DNA of 7,818 nt, taken from NCBI GenBank assembly GCA_905233795.1, contig CAJOFP010000070.1:1-7818 (forward strand). The letters run 5' to 3'. Positions 1-6,761 of the stretch are shown here, in pieces. The stretch's first letter is position 1, and every line of letters starts with the position of its first letter. The notes below the pieces were generated by a model. It ran no database searches. It had not been told where the DNA came from and worked only from the letters and a program-made list of their open reading frames with translations. The position numbers and the translations under genes were made by a program. The DNA is from an uncultured Oscillibacter sp. GTDB taxonomy: Bacteria > Bacillota > Clostridia > Oscillospirales > Oscillospiraceae.

Positions 1-136
1 AGATATTGCGGTAATAGTCATTCACGCAGTCACCGCTCCCTGAGCTCGCGCCCCCGGCGACGGCGTTCAAATCGTCAAGCGCGATTTCCTGATCCAATAT
101 ATCTTTCACCTTGGGATCGTTTTCCATGTTCGCCAT
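1..136 (-). CDS. RiPP precursor peptide with double-glycine leader (3' end outside window)
   Basis: This short open frame begins at an ATG at 136-134 and is still open after 45 codons at the window edge. A strong GGAGG lies 9 nt upstream (150-146). The first 29 residues are charged and helix-prone and end in LDDLNAVAGG, the classic double-glycine leader that C39 peptidases cut after GG. The visible core is ASSGSGDCVNDYYRNI, with a Gly/Ser-rich start, one Cys and a Tyr-Tyr pair. It follows the radical SAM maturase gene by 83 nt on the same strand, which is the usual place for its substrate. The likely pathway is leader-guided modification by that maturase, then cleavage and export by the PCAT encoded upstream. 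The leader is much shorter than nitrile-hydratase-type or Nif11-type leaders (inference from family knowledge). The crosslink type (sactipeptide, ranthipeptide, C-C or other) cannot be told without the rest of the core. Confidence 0.88.
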   Translation of the reverse strand, partial: MANMENDPKVKDILDQEIALDDLNAVAGGASSGSGDCVNDYYRNI

Positions 137-145
137 GATAAATTA

Positions 146-150
146 CCTCC
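146..150 (-). promoter_or_regulatory. Strong ribosome binding site of the precursor gene
   Basis: A consensus GGAGG sits 9 nt before the precursor ATG. It is among the best Shine-Dalgarno sites in the window. This fits high translation of a peptide substrate relative to its enzyme, and it decides the start of a gene otherwise too short to call. Confidence 0.85.
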
Positions 151-172
151 TGAATTTATATATATATTTCCC

Positions 173-189
173 ACGCGGACAAACCGCGT
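173..189 (-). other. Hairpin between maturase and precursor genes
   Basis: On the minus strand ACGCGG-TTTGT-CCGCGT forms a perfect 6-bp GC-rich stem with a 5-nt loop. It lies between the maturase stop codon (222-220) and the precursor start. It is followed by A/T-rich sequence and not by a clean U-run, so it looks more like an mRNA-processing or stability element, or part of a promoter region, than a full terminator. Such a structure could help make more precursor than enzyme; that role is an inference. Confidence 0.5.
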
Positions 190-219
190 TCAGGACTGTT
201 ATTATTTATTTATTATTTA

Positions 220-1641
220 TCAGGCGTTCGCGGGCGTTTCCTCCGGCTCCGGAAAACTGTCCTGATATTTCTTGACAAATTCCGCCGCTTTTTCAAACCA
301 GCCGTGTTTAAAGAAATCGCACGCCTCCTGATCAATGCCCTTGTAATCCACGCTTGTTTCGCCGCAGGCGCAGGCGCGACAGCCGCCGCCACAGCGTAAA
401 CGATACGCGCAGTCATGGCATTTTTCGTTATGCTCGATACACTCGCCCATTTTAATCAGACAGGTATCTTTATAATACGAATCCGACAGAATCTCGCTCA
501 GGGGCTTTTCCAAGACGGAATCAAACATGGGGTCAATCGCCGTGCCGCCCAGCGTCATGCAGGGCAGGATTTTTCCGACGGGGCTGATATACATCCCGGT
601 ACGCACGGCGCCGCAGGCGAATGATTTGTCGGCGCCCGTCACGCCGCTGTATTTACAGAACGGAATGGAAATGACCCGATCTTTTTTGTCGAAATCCAGA
701 ATCCCGCAGAACTGGGCGGATAACGGCATACCGTCCGCGACGTATTGCGGAATATAATCCAAAATCGCCTGATTGGCCTCGTCCTGCGTTAAAAAATGCT
801 CCGTTTCGTTTTTCCAGCGTCCGGTCGGCGTCGCCACGTTCATTTTTAAATGCACAAGCCCCAGCGACGCCAGAAGATCAATCGTTTCTTTCAAAGTTCC
901 GATATTATGCCGGTGCAGACACATGGACGCGCTGGTCTGATAGCCGCGTTTATTTAATAATTTAAAAGCCCGTATCACGGCTTTTTCCGCGCCGTCCACG
1001 CCGCGCATCCAGTCATGCCAGCCCACGCCGTCGAAACTCATGTGAACGGCCGGACGCATATTCCGTTTTTCCAGTTCGTCCAATAATTTGTCGTCCACCA
1101 GTTCGCCGTTGGAATACAGCGTATCAAGATATATATTCCGTTTTTTGATCTCGTCCAGAATTTCATAAAAACTCCCGTGTACCAGCGCTTCGCCGCCCGT
1201 CAGCGCGACCGTGCGGACGCCGCAGGTTTTCAGCTCGTCCAGAATATGCGCGCACTGTTCCAGCGTCAGATCCTCGCCGTGATAATCCGGCGCGGACATG
1301 AAACAATGCCGGCAGTTATAATTGCAGCGCCCCGTGATCGACCATTGGACGCTGGATTTATAAATGCCGGGAAAGCTCTTGTACTCCTGCCACGGCTCCA
1401 GATACGTTTTCCCGTCGCTTTCCAGCACGATTTTCCGGTCTTTCAGACGTTCAAACAGTTTTTTCTGCTTGTCCGTCATCTCGCTTTCGTCAATATCATG
1501 CCGTCCGTCCATCGCGTATACCAGCTGATAGCATTCTTTGTCAAAAAAATCACAGTAATGCGGATTCGGGTACCGTAAGCCGAAAGGCAGTCCTTTCCAG
1601 CCGCACAGTTCAAAACCTTTTTCTAAAATATAATAAGCCAT
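220..1641 (-). CDS. Radical SAM/SPASM RiPP maturase
   Basis: This 473-residue cytosolic iron-sulfur enzyme probably installs a radical-made linkage in the adjacent precursor peptide. Residues 1-95 are a small domain ahead of the barrel that could be a PqqD-like leader-recognition (RRE) fold; this is inferred from position and size. The radical SAM cluster motif CNYNCRHC (C106, C110, C113; CX3CX2C) is intact and followed by TGGEA (148-152), which contacts SAM. The C-terminal SPASM domain shows C343-X12-G356-X4-C361, then C408-X2-C411-X5-C417-X3-C421 and C441, enough to hold two auxiliary 4Fe-4S clusters. The start ATG has an AGGTGA site 9 nt upstream. The stop is followed by several more in-frame or near stops. 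The family is clear; the specific linkage (thioether, C-C or C-O) cannot be assigned from sequence alone. Confidence 0.93.
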   Translation of the reverse strand: MAYYILEKGFELCGWKGLPFGLRYPNPHYCDFFDKECYQLVYAMDGRHDIDESEMTDKQKKLFERLKDRKIVLESDGKTYLEPWQEYKSFPGIYKSSVQWSITGRCNYNCRHCFMSAPDYHGEDLTLEQCAHILDELKTCGVRTVALTGGEALVHGSFYEILDEIKKRNIYLDTLYSNGELVDDKLLDELEKRNMRPAVHMSFDGVGWHDWMRGVDGAEKAVIRAFKLLNKRGYQTSASMCLHRHNIGTLKETIDLLASLGLVHLKMNVATPTGRWKNETEHFLTQDEANQAILDYIPQYVADGMPLSAQFCGILDFDKKDRVISIPFCKYSGVTGADKSFACGAVRTGMYISPVGKILPCMTLGGTAIDPMFDSVLEKPLSEILSDSYYKDTCLIKMGECIEHNEKCHDCAYRLRCGGGCRACACGETSVDYKGIDQEACDFFKHGWFEKAAEFVKKYQDSFPEPEETPANA

Positions 1642-1647
1642 CTTTCG

Positions 1648-1658
1648 CCCTCACCTTT
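1648..1658 (-). promoter_or_regulatory. Ribosome binding site of the maturase gene
   Basis: AAAGGTGAGGG on the minus strand contains AGGTGA 9 nt before the maturase ATG. The TGA inside it also closes a 7-codon frame that begins at 1674. Coupling through that mini-frame is possible but unproven. Confidence 0.6.
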
Positions 1659-1697
1659 CCGAACCGGTTTTCATCCCGTTTCTTTCGCGTTTCGCTT

Positions 1698-1768
1698 TAT
1701 ATATCTTATATACGACGCGTCGCGGCTTTTGGAGACAGGATTTTAAAAATTTTTTTAAAAATTTTTTT
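1698..1768 (-). promoter_or_regulatory. Possible promoter region upstream of the maturase and precursor genes
   Basis: Reading on the minus strand, two near-identical A7T5 tracts (about 1745-1768, 12-nt repeat) are followed by the palindrome CGACGCGTCG (1724-1715) and then the A/T-rich GTATATAAGATATATAAAG. A-tract, GC palindrome and TATA-rich box in this order resemble an UP element plus promoter. No convincing TTGACA-like -35 box lies 17 nt before the TATA-rich boxes, so a housekeeping promoter is not clearly supported. Recognition by the ECF sigma factor encoded just upstream is a reasonable guess. Confidence 0.35.
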
Positions 1769-1775
1769 CCCGTCC

Positions 1776-1803
1776 AAAAACCGCGGCGCGCCGTTCCGGT
1801 TTT
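1776..1803 (-). terminator. Hairpin with U-run after the sigma factor gene
   Basis: On the minus strand AAAACCG (1803-1797) pairs with CGGTTTT (1783-1777). The enclosed CGGCGCGCCG is itself self-complementary, and a short T-run ends the 3' arm. The hairpin lies 17 nt past the sigma factor stop codon. It may end or weaken transcription of the export and sigma unit before the maturase and precursor unit. The T-run is short (5 nt) and is followed by GGACGGG, so termination would be partial at best. Confidence 0.4.
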
Positions 1804-1819
1804 AATTTTTTTTTAATTT

Positions 1820-2338
1820 TTATTTTTTTAATTTTTTATTTTTTAAGGCCGCGTTTTTTTCATCCAGCAGTTCCCGGCACCGCGCCAAAAGCCGCTGATA
1901 ACGCTTGTTAATCGTCTTGACCGGAAGATTATATAAAGCCGCGATTTCCGGGTCCGTCAGTTCCATGACATAGCGCAGGTTTAAAAACTCACGCTCGGCT
2001 TTCGTCAGTTTCGCGTAAAGGCGTAATATTATATCATTTTTTTCCGCCTGTTCGGTCATATTATCCGGCGCCCCGGCGTCAAAAGACTCGTCCAGCTGTT
2101 CCGTCCTGCGATACGCGGGGGATTTTACAAGATCAATCGCTTTGTTATGGGCGATACGCGTCAGCCATGTCGCGGGGGAAGCTATCTTTGGATCATAACG
2201 GCCATAGGCGGCATAGGCGGCGAAAAACGTGTCTGACACGACATCTTCAGCGTTCTCCCGATTTAATAAGATAGAATAGGCATATTGATAAATTTTATCA
2301 TAATACGTCTCATAGAGCGTCTCAAAATCAGGCTTCAT
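1820..2338 (-). CDS. ECF-type RNA polymerase sigma factor
   Basis: This 172-residue protein has the two-domain layout of group 4 (ECF) sigma factors and would direct RNA polymerase to a small set of promoters. Region 2 covers about residues 5-74, with the acidic core-binding helix AEDVVSDTFFAAY (30-42) and the -10 reading helix WLTRIAHNKAIDLVK (58-72). Region 4 covers about 105-160 and has the helix-turn-helix around LTDPEIAALYNLPVKTINKRYQRL for the -35 element. The C-terminus is a lysine-rich tail encoded by an A-rich tract. The ATG at 2338 has only a weak, A-rich upstream site, and an in-frame TAA upstream rules out a much longer protein. It lies 66 nt after the export genes and ahead of the maturase. 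No anti-sigma factor is visible in the window. Control of this same locus is likely but inferred. Confidence 0.92.
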   Translation of the reverse strand: MKPDFETLYETYYDKIYQYAYSILLNRENAEDVVSDTFFAAYAAYGRYDPKIASPATWLTRIAHNKAIDLVKSPAYRRTEQLDESFDAGAPDNMTEQAEKNDIILRLYAKLTKAEREFLNLRYVMELTDPEIAALYNLPVKTINKRYQRLLARCRELLDEKNAALKNKKLKK

Positions 2339-2382
2339 CTTTTTTCTCGATTTCTCAATTTATTTCTTGCTCGCTCGATTTC

Positions 2383-2429
2383 CGGCGCCCAGCCGCTGAT
2401 AATTTTAATCCTCGGCGTCCAGCCGCTGA
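2383..2429 (-). repeat. Short direct repeat flanking the stop of the second ABC transporter gene
   Basis: The plus-strand 17-mer CGGCGTCCAGCCGCTGA at 2413-2429 recurs with one mismatch at 2383-2399, exactly 30 bp away. One copy encodes the last residues of the transporter (QRLDA) and the other lies in the spacer before the sigma factor gene. It looks like a small tandem duplication that has since diverged. Confidence 0.7.
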
Positions 2430-2629
2430 CGCTTCACCAGTTCGGCGAAATAACCGTCCCGCGCGATTAATTCCTCATAATTTCCGTCTTCAATAATTTT
2501 GCCGCCGTCCAGAACCACAATCCTGTCGCAATGCTGAATCGTGGACAGACGATGCGCCACTACAACGCGGGTACATCCCATAGCGTCCAGCGATTCTGAA
2601 ATTAATTTCTGCGTCTTGTTATCCAGCGC
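2405..2629 (-). pseudogene. Out-of-frame C-terminal end of the second ABC transporter ATPase
   Basis: This stretch encodes 74 residues, from ALDNKTQ to the stop at 2407-2405, in a different frame from the gene upstream. It holds the D-loop (ALD), the H-loop VVVAHRLST and the usual ATPase C-terminus, and is plainly the missing end of the same protein. It has no start or ribosome binding site of its own, so it is not an independent gene. Sequence 5' to it jumps straight from ARAIA to ALD, so the roughly 13 residues between them, including Walker B, are absent. It joins the upstream gene at about 2630-2633. Confidence 0.88.
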
Positions 2630-4557
2630 CGAGCGATGGCGCGGGCGATCATCAGGCGCTGTTTCTGTCCGCCGGATATGCCGCCCTGTCCCTCGGAAAT
2701 CAGCGTATACATGCCCATGGGCATGGCGCGTATATCACCCGCGATACCCGCCGTCTCCGCCGCTTCCCACGCTTCATCCAAAGTCAGATCCGGCGCGGTA
2801 ATCGTAATATTGGAAAAAACATCGCCCTGAAACAATCCGCCGTCCTGCGTCACAACGCCGATATTTCGGCGCAGCGAACCCAAATCCAGCGTCGTAACGT
2901 CTTTGCCGTCATAATAGACCGCGCCCCGTTCCGGGGTCTCGAAGCCTAATAATAATCTAATCAGCGTGGACTTGCCGCAGCCCGTCCGGCCCACAATCGC
3001 TATATAATCGCCGGGCCGGATTTTCAAAGACATATCGTTTAAAATATACGGCGCGTCCTCGTTATAACGGAACGAAACGTGATCCAGTTCAATCCCGCCG
3101 GAAATTTTCGTCACAATCTCCCGGCCCTCCGGCGTTTCCGGAGCTGTTTTCAAAAACGGCTCCGCCATTTCCAAAATCGACTGAATCCGCGCCACGGACA
3201 GAGCGACGCCCGACAATGACGTAAACGCCCCCATGAGAACGCCGTAAGCGGCCGTGAACGCGAAATAAGACGATTGATCCACGCCGTTTTTCACCGAAAG
3301 ATAATATAAAATAATCGTCGAGAATAAATTAATCGCCGTGGAAATGACATGATTGATTTTCAGAAAAGTCGGCGGATTGTATGTCAATTCCGCGCCTTCT
3401 GAATATATATTCAACCATTTGGCGAAAATCCGTTTTTCCGCGCCGGCCAATTTAATCTTTTGCACGCCTGTAATCATGGCGTAACTCATGCCGGATTCTT
3501 GGGCGTCATGCTGCATATGCAGGCGGCTGATACGAATCTGCGCCAGCGTCGATATGCCCGAAAAACCCGTCGTCGCCAGAATGATCAGAATAGACGGAAT
3601 CACCAGCGCGGGCGCGAAGCGGAAAATCTGCGTGACGTATAAAAGCGAACTCAAAGACGTTAAGCCCGCGTTTAATATCATTTTTTGCATCAGCGAACAG
3701 AGCTGATTGACCGCCATCGAGCGGCTTTTCAACTCGCCGGGGCTGTACTGTCTGAAAAAGCTGACAGGCAATGACATGAGACGCATCATCATGGACGCTC
3801 CCACGCCCAAAGACGTTTTTGTATCTAATCTTTGGGTCAGCATAGTGTTCGCCGATGAAATCATCTGTGACGATAAAGACACGCACAAAATACAAATCGC
3901 GGCGCCGATTAACGCGCTTCCTCTCCCGCTGTTCAGAATCGGCCCGGTCAGCGCGGCGATCACACGCGGGATTAAAAGCCCGACAGCCGAGACAGCCATC
4001 GTCGCCAATACAATCAACGTAATATCGCTGACTGTGATACATTCTTTGAGATAAAATAACAAATCCGGGATGCCGAGTTTCCGCAACGGCAGCGGGCGAT
4101 AAAAACAAATCGCGTCCGGCTCTAAAAGCGCGGCGGTTTTCGCGGTCACGCGGACGCGTTTCCCGCTTTTCGGGTCTTGATAATAATACCCGTAAAACAT
4201 GCTGGGGAACATGGCGACGGGCGTTCCGCCGTCTTTCAAAAAGCCGAGAATCGGCCCGTAAGCGTCCGCGTACCATTTGTCTTTCAGCTCAATATCGCGC
4301 CGCATCAGGCCGTAACGCCTCAGGCAGTAATCCAGCCGGTCTTCGGATTTTTTCACGTTGTCCGGAATTTCCACCGGCTTCAAATGATAATATTTTAAAA
4401 TCTGGTCAATAGACTGCTTGGCGATAATCCGTTCGTCGCCCAGTTTGTCCGCCATGCGCCGTCCCAGCACGACGCCCGCGATTTTTTGAAACGATTCTTC
4501 CAGAGCTTTTAAATCCGCTTCCCGGCGTTCCTCAATTTGATCCTGAAACCAGTTCAT
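2602..4557 (-). CDS. NHLM-type export ABC transporter, membrane and ATPase subunit (frameshifted, Walker B lost)
   Basis: This is the second ABC transporter of NHLM-type peptide export systems, which lacks a C39 protease and works beside the PCAT. Residues 1-170 are an N-terminal cytosolic extension, about 175-460 a multi-pass membrane domain, and from about 488 an ATPase with Walker A GRTGCGKST (523-531), Q-loop Q571 and signature ISGGQ (627-631). After ARAIA (638-642) the frame shifts and ends nine residues later in a nonsense tail. The true C-terminus continues in another frame to 2405. Measured against the PCAT's own ATPase, 37 bp are missing, covering the Walker B aspartate and catalytic glutamate. 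A GTG at 4575 would add six residues, but AGGAGG 9 nt before the ATG at 4557 favours the ATG. As written the subunit should not hydrolyse ATP. A sequencing or assembly error is possible. Confidence 0.88.
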   Translation of the reverse strand: MNWFQDQIEERREADLKALEESFQKIAGVVLGRRMADKLGDERIIAKQSIDQILKYYHLKPVEIPDNVKKSEDRLDYCLRRYGLMRRDIELKDKWYADAYGPILGFLKDGGTPVAMFPSMFYGYYYQDPKSGKRVRVTAKTAALLEPDAICFYRPLPLRKLGIPDLLFYLKECITVSDITLIVLATMAVSAVGLLIPRVIAALTGPILNSGRGSALIGAAICILCVSLSSQMISSANTMLTQRLDTKTSLGVGASMMMRLMSLPVSFFRQYSPGELKSRSMAVNQLCSLMQKMILNAGLTSLSSLLYVTQIFRFAPALVIPSILIILATTGFSGISTLAQIRISRLHMQHDAQESGMSYAMITGVQKIKLAGAEKRIFAKWLNIYSEGAELTYNPPTFLKINHVISTAINLFSTIILYYLSVKNGVDQSSYFAFTAAYGVLMGAFTSLSGVALSVARIQSILEMAEPFLKTAPETPEGREIVTKISGGIELDHVSFRYNEDAPYILNDMSLKIRPGDYIAIVGRTGCGKSTLIRLLLGFETPERGAVYYDGKDVTTLDLGSLRRNIGVVTQDGGLFQGDVFSNITITAPDLTLDEAWEAAETAGIAGDIRAMPMGMYTLISEGQGGISGGQKQRLMIARAIARRWITRRRN

Positions 4558-4566
4558 CGCGCTCCG

Positions 4567-4572
4567 CCTCCT
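4567..4572 (-). promoter_or_regulatory. Ribosome binding site that sets the second ABC transporter start
   Basis: A perfect AGGAGG sits 9 nt before the ATG at 4557 and overlaps the PCAT stop codon TGA (4574-4572). It would lie inside the coding region if the GTG at 4575 were the start, so it argues for the ATG and for coupled translation with the PCAT gene. Confidence 0.75.
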
Positions 4573-6761
4573 CACTCATTCGACACAAGTTCGGCGTAAG
4601 CGCCGCCCAATTTCATTAATTCATCATGCGTACCGCGTTCGACGGCTTTTCCGTGATCTAAAACAATAATTTCATCGCAGTCGCGCACGGTGGAAAGCCG
4701 GTGGGCGATTACGATACAGGTAATCCCCCGTTCTTTGATCGACCGGACAACGTCATATTCCGTCTTGGCGTCCAGCGCGCTGGTGGCTTCGTCTAATATA
4801 ATAATCGTCGGGTCCTGCGCCAAAACGCGCGCGATCTCCATTCTCTGCCGCTGTCCGCCCGACAAATCCCGTCCGCCTGAAGTCAGTTTATGCTGATAGC
4901 CTCCGGCGAGTTTCATAATATCATCGTGTAACTGCGCGTCCCGCGCCGCCATGATAACTTCAAAACTCTGAATCGAGTCATCCCACATTTTGATATTATT
5001 TTCTATACTGTCCTCAAATAATATAATATCCTGATCCACGACGGCCAGAGAACCCGTCATAATATCGCGGGGATACGCGCCGCGGGGTTTGCCGTCAAAT
5101 AAAATCTCACCGCTCCACGGGCTGTACAATCCTGAAACCAATTTCGACAGCGTGGACTTGCCGCATCCGGACGCCCCTACAATGGCGACCCGTTCGCCGG
5201 TCTTGATCGACAAAGAAAAATCCCGAATCAGCGGCTCTTCCAGTTTTGAATATCCAAACGTCACGTTTTTTAATTCCACGTTGCCTCTTAATTTAGACAA
5301 ATCCTGTACTTCCGCGTCCCGGTTTTCTTTTACGGCCTCGTCATCGGGATACGCCATCACGTCCTCCACGCGCTCCATCTGCGTCCGCATTTCCTGAATC
5401 GTCTGTCCCGCGCCGATCAGCGACATGGCGGGCGACAAAAACGCGCTTAAAAATCCCTGAAACATGAGAACCGCGCCAAGGGAGAAATTCCCGTCCATGA
5501 CCATCCGCACGCCAAGAATCAATACGGCGTAATTGGCCGCCGCGCTGAAGAAAGCGAGAATCACGCCCCATAACTGATTGGTTTTCGTCGCTTTGACATT
5601 CTGCGCGTTCACGGACGCCTGATAACCGGCCCATTTCTGGAAAAATCCGTTTTCCGCGCCGCTGGCTTTGATCGTCTCGATCATTTCAATGCCCGTGACT
5701 GTAGCCGATTCCAGTTTGCCGGAGTCCCGCATCTGGACGCGGGATATATTCACGCGCTGTTCGGACGCGAGACGGGAGACGAATATATCCACAATCAGCG
5801 TCGTCAAACCCACAAGCGTCAGAACAGGGCTTTGTTTGATCATCAAGACCAGATAAAACAGCATCATGACGGAGTTTAAAAGCAGCGGCGCGAACGTGTT
5901 AATCAGCGTTCCCGCGATAGACGCGTTTAAAGCCAGACGGCTTTGAATATCGCCCGCCAGACGCTGGGAGAAAAACTCCATAGGCAGTCTCAGCGTTTTC
6001 CACATGTAACCCGCGCTCCCAATGGCCGCCATTTTCCCGTTGATTTTCAACGAATAAATACTTTGCGCCCATTGAACCGCTAATTGAATCACGGCCAGAA
6101 AGACCATCATGGAAATAAACGGATACAGCCAGTCACGATTGACGCCCGTCAACAGACGGTCCATAAAAATACGCGACGTGACGGAATTGACAATGCCAAA
6201 CAAATAAGTGATCGCCGTCGTGACCATGACGAACGCCGCCGCCATGCCCGCGCCGATCAGACGCTTGCGGGCGAAATCTATCGTGCTTTCCCGTTTCCCG
6301 TCCGGCTTGAAATTCTTGGACGGTACGAGCGCGATCACGATGCCCGTAAAAGACCGGTCAAACTCTTCCCAGCTGACTTTCACGGCCCCCCGCGCCGGGT
6401 CGTTTAAATATACCCATTTCCCGCGAAATCCGTCCAGAACCACAAAGTGATTCATATTCCAATGGATAATGCACGGAAACTGACCGTTCTGACGCAGGCT
6501 TTCCGGCGATTTGCGATAGGCTTTGACATCAAATCCATACGCCTCCGCCGCCAGATAAATATTTTTCGCCTTAGACCCGTCTCTGGATACGCCGCAGTCT
6601 GACCGCACCTGCTCCAGCGGCGTCCATTTGCCGTAATACGCCATGACCATGGCCAGCGACGCCGCGCCGCATTCCAGCGCTTCCAGCTGCATGACGACCG
6701 GCACTTTCGCCACGCCTTTTGTCAGCGTCGGCCTGATTTTATTCGTCCCCACCCGCGTCAC
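4572..6761 (-). CDS. Peptidase-containing ABC transporter (PCAT, C39 family), NHLM type
   Basis: This 729-residue membrane protein cuts the leader after Gly-Gly and pumps the mature peptide out. The N-terminal C39 protease (about 18-150) has Q25, catalytic C31 in LECGAAS, H105 in NHFVVLDG and D121 in LNDPARG, all intact. A membrane domain of about six helices spans roughly 168-450. The ATPase has Walker A GASGCGKST (529-537), Q577, signature LSGGQ (633-637), Walker B IIILDE (653-658) and H687 in IAHRLST. Length and layout match full PCATs. The start is a GTG overlapping the HlyD-like stop codon (GTGA). A hairpin abuts this start. The next gene follows with its AGGAGG over this stop codon, so the three export genes form one operon. 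The double-glycine precursor at the other end of the window is its probable substrate. Confidence 0.95.
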   Translation of the reverse strand: MTRVGTNKIRPTLTKGVAKVPVVMQLEALECGAASLAMVMAYYGKWTPLEQVRSDCGVSRDGSKAKNIYLAAEAYGFDVKAYRKSPESLRQNGQFPCIIHWNMNHFVVLDGFRGKWVYLNDPARGAVKVSWEEFDRSFTGIVIALVPSKNFKPDGKRESTIDFARKRLIGAGMAAAFVMVTTAITYLFGIVNSVTSRIFMDRLLTGVNRDWLYPFISMMVFLAVIQLAVQWAQSIYSLKINGKMAAIGSAGYMWKTLRLPMEFFSQRLAGDIQSRLALNASIAGTLINTFAPLLLNSVMMLFYLVLMIKQSPVLTLVGLTTLIVDIFVSRLASEQRVNISRVQMRDSGKLESATVTGIEMIETIKASGAENGFFQKWAGYQASVNAQNVKATKTNQLWGVILAFFSAAANYAVLILGVRMVMDGNFSLGAVLMFQGFLSAFLSPAMSLIGAGQTIQEMRTQMERVEDVMAYPDDEAVKENRDAEVQDLSKLRGNVELKNVTFGYSKLEEPLIRDFSLSIKTGERVAIVGASGCGKSTLSKLVSGLYSPWSGEILFDGKPRGAYPRDIMTGSLAVVDQDIILFEDSIENNIKMWDDSIQSFEVIMAARDAQLHDDIMKLAGGYQHKLTSGGRDLSGGQRQRMEIARVLAQDPTIIILDEATSALDAKTEYDVVRSIKERGITCIVIAHRLSTVRDCDEIIVLDHGKAVERGTHDELMKLGGAYAELVSNE

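Noticed and set aside
1177..1578. A 133-codon plus-strand frame opposite the maturase
   Set aside because: It is antisense to well-conserved maturase sequence, has no convincing ribosome binding site and no recognisable domain.
1651..1674. A 7-codon frame (MKTGSER) ahead of the maturase that could be a leader peptide
   Set aside because: Its own ribosome binding site is weak and so short a frame arises easily by chance; kept only as a note on the maturase site.
1698..1740. A housekeeping promoter upstream of the maturase
   Set aside because: TATA-rich -10 candidates exist but no TTGACA-like box is found at 17 nt; only a low-confidence regulatory region is reported.
2602..2640. Programmed ribosomal frameshifting as the reason for the split second transporter
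   Set aside because: A frameshift would rejoin the frames but would not restore the missing Walker B residues, and no slippery run lies at the junction.
3707..4054. A 115-codon plus-strand frame opposite the second ABC transporter
   Set aside because: It is the complement of membrane-helix coding sequence and lies within a clear gene.
3506..4276. A 256-codon minus-strand frame inside the second ABC transporter
   Set aside because: It overlaps the transporter in another frame, is very Arg-rich and shows no domain; the transporter frame has clear motifs.
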